A stretch of 44,677 bases of DNA from Treponema sp. GTDB taxonomy: Bacteria; Spirochaetota; Spirochaetia; Treponematales; Breznakiellaceae. Under the pieces are notes generated by a model that did not search any database, was not told the origin of the DNA, and saw nothing but the letters and a program-made list of their open reading frames with translations. The stretch spans positions 1 through 44,677 of the forward strand of contig JAITRH010000199.1 in the NCBI GenBank assembly GCA_031288495.1, written 5' to 3'. This document shows positions 1 to 9,280 of the stretch, piece after piece (within the stretch, counting starts at the first letter, position 1; every line of letters starts with the position of its first letter). Both the position numbers and the translations under genes were made by a program.

Positions 1-6
1 CACCAC

Positions 7-147
7 GGTCAACAAGGTAAGGGGCCGGAAAACAAAGGAGGCCCACCGATTAAGGGGATTACACCGCTGGTTTGTCCAAAACATCCGCTTCACCGGTGCC
101 GGGCTTGAGCCCGCCGTCGGTGGACACCATTCCTTACCCTGTGGACC
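7..147. mobile_element. MITE-like dispersed repeat, copy 1 (terminal inverted repeats)
   Basis: GGTCAACAAGGTAAGG (7-22) and CCTTACCCTGTGGACC (132-147), imperfect TIRs matching at 14/16 positions; interior GGGCTTGAGCCCGCCGTCGGTGGACACCATTCC parallels copy 2 GGGCTTTAGCCCGCAATCGGTGGGCACCATTCC. Confidence 0.6.
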
Positions 148-165
148 GGGGGAGTCCTCCCCCGG
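146..165. terminator. Strong GC hairpin just beyond the nifN-B stop codon, candidate end-of-operon terminator
   Basis: CCGGGGGA-gtcc-TCCCCCGG, perfect 8-bp stem, a few bases 3' of the minus-strand nif operon stop (173-175); no clear U tract. A second inverted repeat AGAACCGG-cc-CCGGTTCT at 175-192 overlaps the stop codon. Confidence 0.4.
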
Positions 166-172
166 TTCCTGC

Positions 173-2917
173 TTAGAACCGGCCCCGGTTCTTATGTGGA
201 ACCGTCCCTTCCGGTGCAGGGTTCAAATATGCCTTCGCCGCTTCTTTCACCGCCTCCTCAATCGGGCGGTAGGTCGTATAGGTGCTAATCCCCAGGGTAC
301 GGAACCGGTTCCTGGGGGCTTCCCCTATGCGCAGAGCTATAACGCCGTTACAGTCTCCGATGGTTTTTACCATAGTATCCATGAGGTTTTCTTTTGCCCC
401 CCGGTCCCCGGTACAATAGGTGAGGGCCTTCCTGAATTCCTTAAAACGGGCTTCACCGTCCTGCCATTCGTAGATGTAGAAGGCCTCGGCATGGCCGAAG
501 TGCTGATCCACCAGCACCCCGCCTCGGGACGAGACGGCAAAGCGCAGCGTCCTGTCCGCAGGGACGGCTTCTAAGCCGGCGGTTCCGCTCCTGTCCGTTG
601 CGAGGATTGCTTCGGCAGTTCTACCCTCCGCCTCTTCCCCCAGTTCCCCGGAACGGTCCCAATCCAGAGTACCCGCCGCGTCCGCCCGGCAGCGGCGGCA
701 GTGATACATCTGGGGGATCCGGGATGCGCAGCTCTTACGCAAGTCCATGATTTCCCGGCTGCTCAGCATGGACGCCTTTTCAAAGGCGGTGCCTGCTACC
801 GGAATGAGCTGCATGATATTGAAGAGATCCGCCCCCAGTTCCCGCACCTTCTCCGCTATGGCCGGGAGCTGATCCGCGTTAATACCCTTGAGGGCCACCG
901 CATTTACCTTGCAGACCATCCCGAGCTCCCGCAGCCGGCGTATCCCTGCCAGTTGGTTGGCCAGAAGCAGGGCCGCCCCGGTTTCCCCGGTGTACCGTTC
1001 ACCCTGATAGTCCACATGGCGGTAAATCTGCGCCCCTATCCGCGGGTGAAGGGCATTCACCGTTACCGTTACATGGGAAACCCCCAATCCGGCAAGCTCC
1101 TCCGCATAGAAGGGGAGCAGGAGGCCGTTGGTAGAAAGGCAGAAGATCGCCTCAGGATCGGATCGCCTGATAAGGGTCAGGGTTTCCCGGGTCTTTTCAA
1201 AATCCGCAAGGCTGTCCCCGGGACCGGCTATGCCCGCTACGGTAATCTCCGGCATAAGTTCCTTTGCCCTGAGGTACCGTTCCAGGGCCTTAGCCGGGGA
1301 CGCCGCCGCCGCGGTAAGACCGGGACGGCTTTCATTGGTACAACCGTACATACGGATACAGTAATTACATTGGATATTGCAGTGTACCGCTACGGGCAGA
1401 TGGATTCTCCCCTGGGTGCCGCCGCATCCGGAGAAGCAGGGATGCGCCGTGCTTTTCCGCAGGTTGAGAGCCCTGCTCGTTTCCTGAATCACCGGGGCCG
1501 TTTCCCGGATCTCCGGGGACTCTTCGGGTTCCGCTGCCCCGGGAGCCCCGCCGCGGTAATAGTTCCGGTAGAGCTCTTGCCTGAAATGGCGCTCGGTTTC
1601 CCCCAGGATGGTATTGGTGATCCGGTCAAGCAGGGTTAATCCCCCATAGCCCAGAGTACGGATACGCTGCCCCCCTACCTGATCGTGGATAGGGAAGGCG
1701 CAGCGTACCAGGGGTATGCCCAGACGCTCCTCTATGCGCCTGCCCTCTGAACTGCCGATGAGTATATTCACCCCATAGTCCCCGGCCAGTTCCTCAAGGG
1801 CGTCAAAATCACGGTCATCCATAACCGCGGTCTTTTGATCCCCATGAAATTCCCTGACGGGGGCCAGTTCTTCTTCCAGCAGGGCCGTAAACCCGGGGCA
1901 GGGGGAACCGGTCAGGGCAAGCGCGGGGAGGGCCCCGTTTTCCATGAGGAGCCGGCAGAGGGAATAGACAAAATCCGGTTCCCCAAATACCGCCGCCGCA
2001 ATACGGGCGTTGTACTTGTGGGAATCCACCATGGCATCCAGATACCGGCCCCGCTCTTTTCTTAAGTCTTCCGTAACCCGTCCCCCCAGGTCTTCCAGCA
2101 GCCGGATCAGGCGATCCGTATCACGGAGCCCTATGGGAAGGGGGGAACGCAGCAGAGGAACGCCGTAGGCGGCTTCCAGATAGCGTCCGGGGGAACAGTC
2201 CTCTTCGATGAAGGAACTCAGTTCAATGGTACACCGGGCGCCGGCCATAGAGGCGATCTCCTCAAGGCCGGTCCCCGCGGCGGAAAGACGACGGTACACC
2301 TGCTCGTGGGGGCCGTCCAGGTTCTCCGAAAGATCCGGGAGGAGGGTTACCCCTAGGCCCATCTCTTTGAAAAGACCTTTAAGGAAGCGGGTATCCGCGG
2401 GGCTTATCATGCCGGTGATGATATTCACCCTGTCCTTGAACGGCCCCTTCATTTCGGTCTGCTCCACCAGCGCCCGCAGGGCCCTAAAAAAACCCTCGTA
2501 CTGGGTACCTCCGTATCCGGGAGAGTGCACGGTGATGATCTTGGTACGTACCTGGGGGCGCTCTGTAAGAAAATCCCGGACCATTCTATCCACATCTTCC
2601 CCTATGGTTTCCGCAAGGCAGGTGGTAGAAAGCCCTATTACCTGGGGATCGTAGAGTTTGATGAGATTATCCAGCCCTTTCACCAGGTTCTTCTCCCCGC
2701 CGAACACCGTCCCCTCCTCGGTGAGGGATGAGGATGCAATATCCACGGGTTCGTTATAATGGGTGGCCATGTGCCGCCTGATATAGGTGGCGCAGCCTTG
2801 GGAGCCGTGGAGTATATTCATACAGCCCCGTATGCCGCAAAAGGCGCCGACACTTCCCATGGGCATACACATCTTGCAGGGATTGCTATTCAAATGAACA
2901 AGATTCTTACGCATCAT
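173..2917 (-). CDS. nifN-nifB: NifN-NifB-NifX-like fusion protein (FeMo-cofactor scaffold, radical-SAM NifB and dinitrogenase cofactor-binding domain)
   Basis: N-terminal NifN features (NPCKMCMPMGSVGAFCGIRGCMNILHGSQGC, STTCLAETIGEDV); central NifB features (HPCFSGCGGTQGRIHLPVAVHCNIQCNYCIRMYGCTNESRPG, with CxxxCxxC); C-terminal LRFAVSSRGGVLVDQHFGHAEAFYIYEW typical of NifX/NafY/NifB-tail domains. One uninterrupted ORF. Confidence 0.95.
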   Translation of the reverse strand: MMRKNLVHLNSNPCKMCMPMGSVGAFCGIRGCMNILHGSQGCATYIRRHMATHYNEPVDIASSSLTEEGTVFGGEKNLVKGLDNLIKLYDPQVIGLSTTCLAETIGEDVDRMVRDFLTERPQVRTKIITVHSPGYGGTQYEGFFRALRALVEQTEMKGPFKDRVNIITGMISPADTRFLKGLFKEMGLGVTLLPDLSENLDGPHEQVYRRLSAAGTGLEEIASMAGARCTIELSSFIEEDCSPGRYLEAAYGVPLLRSPLPIGLRDTDRLIRLLEDLGGRVTEDLRKERGRYLDAMVDSHKYNARIAAAVFGEPDFVYSLCRLLMENGALPALALTGSPCPGFTALLEEELAPVREFHGDQKTAVMDDRDFDALEELAGDYGVNILIGSSEGRRIEERLGIPLVRCAFPIHDQVGGQRIRTLGYGGLTLLDRITNTILGETERHFRQELYRNYYRGGAPGAAEPEESPEIRETAPVIQETSRALNLRKSTAHPCFSGCGGTQGRIHLPVAVHCNIQCNYCIRMYGCTNESRPGLTAAAASPAKALERYLRAKELMPEITVAGIAGPGDSLADFEKTRETLTLIRRSDPEAIFCLSTNGLLLPFYAEELAGLGVSHVTVTVNALHPRIGAQIYRHVDYQGERYTGETGAALLLANQLAGIRRLRELGMVCKVNAVALKGINADQLPAIAEKVRELGADLFNIMQLIPVAGTAFEKASMLSSREIMDLRKSCASRIPQMYHCRRCRADAAGTLDWDRSGELGEEAEGRTAEAILATDRSGTAGLEAVPADRTLRFAVSSRGGVLVDQHFGHAEAFYIYEWQDGEARFKEFRKALTYCTGDRGAKENLMDTMVKTIGDCNGVIALRIGEAPRNRFRTLGISTYTTYRPIEEAVKEAAKAYLNPAPEGTVPHKNRGRF

Positions 2918-2923
2918 CCTTTC

Positions 2924-4255
2924 CTATAAAAATTGCCAAACCGGGCTATTCATGGAAAGATGAATCTCCCGCATAAAATGAGCCGTCCCTTCGTAACCTG
3001 CCAGGGCGTGTTTGCGCTCGTGGTTATGATCGCAGAAGGCTATGCCCAGCTTATAGGCCAGGGGCCGTTCCTTAACGCCGCCGACCAGAATATCCGCCCC
3101 CTTCTCCCGCATAAACGATGCCAGTTCCGCGGGGGTGGCGTCGTCCAGGACTACCGCATCATCACCCACGAGGCTTCCGATGATCTCGTAATCCTCCTTT
3201 TGGCCGGTCTGGGTTCCCACTACCACGGTTTCCATGCCCAGGGAGGTAAACTGCCGGATAAGGGAGATTGCCTTAAAGCCGCCGCCCACATAGACCGCCG
3301 CTTTCTTCCCCCTCAAATGGGGAAGGTATCTTTCCACGAGGGGCTGTAAAGCCGCTTCCTGCTTCCGGCAAAAGGCTTCCGCCTTCTCCCGGGCCGGCTC
3401 ATCCCCCAAGGCTTCGGCTATACGCAGCAGCGAGGAAGAGGTATCCCCAATGCCGAAGAAGCTGACCTTGATATAGGGGATACCCATCTCTTCCTCCATA
3501 CGCCTGGCCAGGTAGGTCATGGACCCCGCGCACTGTACCAGGTTGAGCTTTGCCCCGGGCGCCCTGATGAGGGTTTCGTAGGATGCGTCCCCCGTAACCG
3601 TAGATACCACCGGTATACCCAGGGCTTTCAGATAATTGGCGATGATCCATATCTCCCCGGCAAGGTTAAAGTCCCCAAGGATGTTAACCCCCCTGCCGGC
3701 GTTTCCCACGGGCAGGGCGTGGGGGCGTATCAGTTCCATGATGGCATTGCAGGCCATACGGTAGCCGAAGGACTTGTTCCCCGAAAACCCCGGGGACTTT
3801 ACCGGAATAACCCGTATAGCGTGGCGTTTTTCCGCAGCCCGGCACACCGCTTCTACATCGTCCCCGATAACCCCCACAATGCAGGTGGCGTAGATAAAGA
3901 TAAGCCGGGGGTGGTACTGTTCCGCGGCCTCGTCAATTGCCCGGGTCAGTTTTTCCGTTCCGCCGAAGACTATATCCTCTTCCCGCAGATCCGTAGAGAA
4001 GCTCTGGCGGTAGAGTTCACTCCCGCTTGAAAGGCTCCCCCGGATATCCCAGGTATAGGATGCACACCCTATAGGGCCGTGGACTATATGGAACGCATCG
4101 GTGATGGGGTTCAGCACTACCCGGGCGCCGCAGTATACACAGGCGCGCTGGCTCACCGAACCGGAGACGCTGTTCTTGTCGCACCGTATCCCCGCGCCCT
4201 CTTTGCCGCGGCCTATGGAAACCTTCCGTTCCTCTAGTATTTCTACTGCTTCCAT
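2924..4255 (-). CDS. nifE: Nitrogenase cofactor biosynthesis protein NifE
   Basis: RACVYCGARVVLNPITDAFHIVHGPIGCASYTWDIRG and IFIYATCIVGVIGDDV; position between nifK and nifN. Confidence 0.95.
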   Translation of the reverse strand: MEAVEILEERKVSIGRGKEGAGIRCDKNSVSGSVSQRACVYCGARVVLNPITDAFHIVHGPIGCASYTWDIRGSLSSGSELYRQSFSTDLREEDIVFGGTEKLTRAIDEAAEQYHPRLIFIYATCIVGVIGDDVEAVCRAAEKRHAIRVIPVKSPGFSGNKSFGYRMACNAIMELIRPHALPVGNAGRGVNILGDFNLAGEIWIIANYLKALGIPVVSTVTGDASYETLIRAPGAKLNLVQCAGSMTYLARRMEEEMGIPYIKVSFFGIGDTSSSLLRIAEALGDEPAREKAEAFCRKQEAALQPLVERYLPHLRGKKAAVYVGGGFKAISLIRQFTSLGMETVVVGTQTGQKEDYEIIGSLVGDDAVVLDDATPAELASFMREKGADILVGGVKERPLAYKLGIAFCDHNHERKHALAGYEGTAHFMREIHLSMNSPVWQFL

Positions 4256-4266
4256 ATCCTTATCTC

Positions 4267-5631
4267 CTACATGACCAGTTCCAGGTCTTCATCCGCCGCG
4301 TCCCTGTCCTGGCGGTCCATCAGCGCCTCGGTGATCTTTTCAAAGAGCCGCAATGCCCCCCGGTACCCAAGCAGGGGGAAATAGGAGTGGGCGTACCGAT
4401 CCAGGATAGGAAAGCCCACCCGTACAAAGGGAATATCCTCGGCCTTGGCGATCTGCTTGCCGTAGGAAGAGCCCAGCATAAGGTCTACCCCGTCGTTCTT
4501 GATCCACTGATGAAGGTCAAAGAGATCCGCGGAAGCCTTGGCGGTACAGCCGGCAAGGCCGTACCGGGAGAAAAGGCCCGTGGCCTTCCGCACAAAGGCA
4601 TCGCCGGGTGTACCGGTCATAACATATTTGGGTATCATGCCCATTTCGAGCACAAAGCCGGTGAGGGCCAGCACGGTGTCGGGATCCCCGAAAACCGCCA
4701 CGCATTTCCCTGAAAGGTAGAAATGGGCGTCCAGGATCACATCGATAAGCTGGCCCCGTTCTTCCTCAAGAGCGTAGGGAACTTCCCGACAGGCCCAGCG
4801 GGAAAGGGCTGTGAGCAAGGTATCGGTGTTCTCTATCCCGATGGGCAAAGGCACAAGATCATAAGGAACGGAGCACTGCCGGCTTAAGACCTCCGCCGGT
4901 TCTTCGCTGGTCAGTTCTCCCAGGGCAAAGACCCGGGGGCAGTCCCCAAGGCTCACGATCGCTTCAATTGTGGTCCCCCCGGGAGGATACATGACATAGT
5001 TCCCCGTCATGGGGGCATCCATCACCTCGCTCGTATCGGGGAAGAGGATAAAGGGAATCTCCATGAGCGTGAAGAGCCGCTTGAGTTCCCGCATATCCCC
5101 CGGATTTACAAAACCGGGGAAGACTCCCACCCTGTCATGGGGCTTCCCCCGGGATTTACTCAGGTATCGAATGAACCCCGCCATCATATTGTAGTAGCCG
5201 TTGATATGGCTTCCCACATAGCTCGGGGTATTGGTATGAACCACGAGCTTGCCCGGGGGAATTTCCATGTCCTGAATATACGCATTGAGGTCGTCTCCGA
5301 TCGTTTCGGAAAGACAGGTAGTATGCACCGCAATGATGTCGGGATCGTAGATATCGAAGATATTCTTCACCGCGGTTTTAAGGTTACTGCCGCCCCCGAA
5401 GACCGACGCCCCTTCGGTAAAGGAACTGGTAGAACCTATAGCGGGCTCTTTGAAGTGCCGGGACAGGTAGGTCCGGTGATAGGAACTGCACCCCTGGGAA
5501 CCGTGGCTGTGGGGCATACAGCGGTGTACCCCCAAGGCGGCATAGAGGGCGCCCACAGGCTGACAGGTCTTGCAGGGATTTATCCGCAGGGCGCTCCGCT
5601 GGTAGATCTCTTGGGGCGTGAGGTTAAGCAT
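4267..5631 (-). CDS. nifK: Nitrogenase MoFe protein beta subunit (short N-terminus type)
   Basis: RINPCKTCQPVGALYAALGVHRCMPHSHGSQGCSSYHRTYLSRHFKEPAIGSTSSFTEGASVFGG; VHTTCLSETIGDDL P-cluster motifs; 454 aa. Confidence 0.96.
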   Translation of the reverse strand: MLNLTPQEIYQRSALRINPCKTCQPVGALYAALGVHRCMPHSHGSQGCSSYHRTYLSRHFKEPAIGSTSSFTEGASVFGGGSNLKTAVKNIFDIYDPDIIAVHTTCLSETIGDDLNAYIQDMEIPPGKLVVHTNTPSYVGSHINGYYNMMAGFIRYLSKSRGKPHDRVGVFPGFVNPGDMRELKRLFTLMEIPFILFPDTSEVMDAPMTGNYVMYPPGGTTIEAIVSLGDCPRVFALGELTSEEPAEVLSRQCSVPYDLVPLPIGIENTDTLLTALSRWACREVPYALEEERGQLIDVILDAHFYLSGKCVAVFGDPDTVLALTGFVLEMGMIPKYVMTGTPGDAFVRKATGLFSRYGLAGCTAKASADLFDLHQWIKNDGVDLMLGSSYGKQIAKAEDIPFVRVGFPILDRYAHSYFPLLGYRGALRLFEKITEALMDRQDRDAADEDLELVM

Positions 5632-7225
5632 CGGTGTCCTCCTTTACGGCAGCTTCCAGCATGGGCTTATTCTTCCAGGGCGGGGCAATAAGCCTCCAGG
5701 CAGGGGCATAGATCCCCATAGTAATATCCCGGGCAAAGTTGACGGCCCCCTGGAACCCCGCATAGGGCCCCGAATAATCGTAGGAGTGAAGCTGCCGCGA
5801 CAAAACCCCCGCCTTTTGCAGCATGTATTTATCCTTGATGCCGGAGAAGAAAATATCCGGCTTGAGTTGGGCAAGGAATGCTTCCGTCTCGTAATGGTTA
5901 AGATCGTCCACCACATAGGAGCCGGTTTTCATATCGGGAATGAGCCCCCGGTAATCCTCCAACTGTATCGTGCCTTTCAGTTCCGCATAGCGTTCCGGTG
6001 TCAGATAGGAATGGTACGCGGCCTCGTCCTTTTTTACCACCAGATGTTCGATGTTCTTGTTATCCGCATCTTCCTTGATGGTAGGGATCACCTTGCGGCC
6101 CTCGTAGTCGTCGCGGTGGGCAAACTCATGCCCTGCAAGAACCGTGGTAACGCCGAAATCCGCCAGGAGGTACTGGTAGTGGTGCGCCCGGGATCCTCCC
6201 ACATAGAGGGCGGCTGTTTTACCCTGGAGCTTTTCCCGGTAGTAATCCCGGGCCTCCGTAATCTGGGCCAGTTCGTCGGCGATCACCTCCTCGGTGCGCC
6301 GGATCAGATCCTCATTGCCGAAATAGGCCGCTATTTCCCGCAGGGAGACCAGCGTGGCGTCTATGCCGATAAAGTTGATCTTGAGCCAGTCAATGCCGTA
6401 CTTGGTCTTCATCATCTCGGCAATATAGTTGATGGATCTATGGCACTGAACCAGATTGAGGTTCGCAAGATGCGCGTTTTTCAGTTCCTCGTAGCTGCCG
6501 TCCCCGGTCATCACCGACACGACCTCGTAGCCTATGCGCTTGAGGAGCCGCTCGGTTTCCCAGCCGTCGCCGCCGATGTTGTATTCACCGAGAATGTTCA
6601 GCGCATACCGGGTCTTGGGGGCCTTATCCCCGGTACCGATAACCCGGCGCATCAGGGTGTTGTTGGCGATATGGTGGCCTGCGCTCTGGCTTACCCCCTT
6701 GTAGCCCTCGCAGCTATAGGCCATACACTGGATGCCGTAAAGCGTTTCGGTTTCCGCGGCTACCGCATGAATATCATCACCGATAAGCCCTACAGGACAG
6801 GTAGAACAGATCATGATACACCCAGGATGAAAGATATCCACCGCTTCCTTGATAGCCTGCCGGAGTTTCTTTTCACCGCCGAATACGATATCCGGTTCCT
6901 GCATATCCGTAGAAAAACAGTATTGGATGTAAGCGCCGGTCTCGGAGCGCGCCTTGTTCCGCCGGGTTCCCCAGGCATAGTAGCTGCACCCTATAGGGCC
7001 GTGTACCAGGACCAGCACATCCTTGAGGGGGCCAAGAACCACCCCCTTACACCCCGCATAACAGCAGCCCCGCATGGTCATGATCCCCGGTATGGTCCGG
7101 TTATTGGCGGCGATATGCTGATCCGGCTTTGTCTCGTCTACCTCGACTATATGTTCCTTCCGGTTTTTATAGACCCTGGCGCTGTACTTGTCCAGCACGG
7201 TGGTTTTAACCTTATTCACTTGCAC
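5624..7225 (-). CDS. nifD: Nitrogenase MoFe protein alpha subunit
   Basis: GCCYAGCKGVVLGPLKDVLVLVHGPIGCSYYAWGTRRN; CSTCPVGLIGDDI; CEGYKGVSQSAGHHIANN; NLVQCHRSINYI; RQLHSYDYSGPYAGFQG. 533 aa with an extra segment resembling Clostridium pasteurianum NifD. Confidence 0.97.
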   Translation of the reverse strand: MQVNKVKTTVLDKYSARVYKNRKEHIVEVDETKPDQHIAANNRTIPGIMTMRGCCYAGCKGVVLGPLKDVLVLVHGPIGCSYYAWGTRRNKARSETGAYIQYCFSTDMQEPDIVFGGEKKLRQAIKEAVDIFHPGCIMICSTCPVGLIGDDIHAVAAETETLYGIQCMAYSCEGYKGVSQSAGHHIANNTLMRRVIGTGDKAPKTRYALNILGEYNIGGDGWETERLLKRIGYEVVSVMTGDGSYEELKNAHLANLNLVQCHRSINYIAEMMKTKYGIDWLKINFIGIDATLVSLREIAAYFGNEDLIRRTEEVIADELAQITEARDYYREKLQGKTAALYVGGSRAHHYQYLLADFGVTTVLAGHEFAHRDDYEGRKVIPTIKEDADNKNIEHLVVKKDEAAYHSYLTPERYAELKGTIQLEDYRGLIPDMKTGSYVVDDLNHYETEAFLAQLKPDIFFSGIKDKYMLQKAGVLSRQLHSYDYSGPYAGFQGAVNFARDITMGIYAPAWRLIAPPWKNKPMLEAAVKEDTDA

Positions 7226-7237
7226 CTCTCCTCATGT

Positions 7238-7612
7238 TTAAAGTCCGCTTTCCCCGGTGCGGACCCCGTAGGTCTCGCCGGCGGGGAGTATAAAGATCCT
7301 GCCGTCCCCGGGATTCCCGGTCTGGTTTACCCTGATGATGGTCTTTACCGCCAGTTCCACCTGATCATCCTCGATAATCAGGGTGAAGAACCGTTTGGGG
7401 ATAAGCCGCATGCTTTCGGTAAGGGCTTCCCCTACATCGGATACGGGGAGTTCCCCGGTATTCACCACTATCTGAAGGGTGAGCGGATCCAGGTGTTTCT
7501 TCCCCCGGCCGAGGCATGGACGGCAGAGAAAGGCCGGAAACCCCGCATTGGCCAGAGCTTCCTTGGTCTCGTTCACCTTATTGGTTCTGATAAAGGTCAT
7601 TACTTCTTTCAT
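7238..7612 (-). CDS. nifI2: PII-family nitrogenase regulator NifI2
   Basis: GlnB-like fold signature (MKEVMTFIRTNKVNETKEALANAGFPAF, GDGRIFILPAGETYGVRTGESGL) located directly upstream of nifD. Confidence 0.92.
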   Translation of the reverse strand: MKEVMTFIRTNKVNETKEALANAGFPAFLCRPCLGRGKKHLDPLTLQIVVNTGELPVSDVGEALTESMRLIPKRFFTLIIEDDQVELAVKTIIRVNQTGNPGDGRIFILPAGETYGVRTGESGL

Positions 7613-7621
7613 GGCGCCGTC

Positions 7622-7948
7622 CTACAGGCCCTGCTTGCCGGTGCTGATGGTATAGGCATCCACCACAGGGCTGATAAAGATCCGGCCGTCCCCATAACGG
7701 CCCTTGTCGCCGGTTCTCGCATTCCGCATGATCACCTTCACGACATCATCTTTATCCTCGTCATTGATCACCATAAGCAGCATCTCCTTGGGTATCTCGT
7801 CATAATGAACATCCCCAACGGCAATTCCCTTCTGTTTGCCCCGTCCAAAAACATCCATCTTGGTAACCGCGGGAAAGCCCGCCGCCAGTAATTCGCTCAA
7901 GACTATTCCTACTTTTTCAGGCCGTATAATCGCCCGGACCAGTACCAT
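7622..7948 (-). CDS. nifI1: PII-family nitrogenase regulator NifI1
   Basis: MVLVRAIIRPEKVGIVLSELLAAGFPAVTKMDVFGRGKQKG and YGDGRIFISPVVDAYTISTGKQGL; located between nifH and nifI2. Confidence 0.93.
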   Translation of the reverse strand: MVLVRAIIRPEKVGIVLSELLAAGFPAVTKMDVFGRGKQKGIAVGDVHYDEIPKEMLLMVINDEDKDDVVKVIMRNARTGDKGRYGDGRIFISPVVDAYTISTGKQGL

Positions 7949-8033
7949 ACATACCTCCTAAAAATCAGGGGTCCTCCGGCAATTCCGGCTGGATTCCCGG
8001 AGGTTTCCCCTATAAAATCGATTCAATAGACCC

Positions 8034-8870
<837 letters not shown>

Positions 8871-9280
8871 TTAAGCCTTGTAAAGCGGTTATAGATGTAT
8901 ATGAAATTCCATCGAAGGCTGGGGTTGCAGCATTTGACCTGTTGCCGGAGCCTCAAATTTATTAGATTTTTATACATTTTACCCCTTTTTTGCGGTTATT
9001 TATACGAAAATACCGTATATTTATTCAATGTTCAAGAGGTAAAGGTAATTTTTTTTAAAAAAACCGTGTTTTTTGCAACTCCAATCTATCCTGCGGCGGC
9101 GGATAGCCTGAGCATCCATTGAAAGGGGGATGCCCTGCGGGAAACCCGGATGACCCGGGACGTGGGGTTGTGCTGGCCTCCATCCTGTAAGCGCCAGGCC
9201 CGGCTCGATCGTATCCGCGAAAACAGGGGAAAGAGCGGGGCTCTCGATGGGCCGAGCGCGGAGCCGCGGAAACCAACGCC

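Noticed and set aside
701-1639. 312-aa plus-strand ORF antisense to nifN-B
   Set aside because: Overlaps the confidently called fusion gene; no family signature.
5618-7891. 757-aa plus-strand ORF opposite nifD/nifI
   Set aside because: Fully antisense to well-supported nifD, nifI2 and nifI1; no recognisable domain motifs; best explained as a shadow ORF from codon bias in GC-rich genes.
8925-8940. sigma54 promoter upstream of nifH (AGGTCAAATGCTGCA, minus strand)
   Set aside because: GG-to-GC spacing is 9 nt rather than 10 and the -24 box is poor; not called as a feature.
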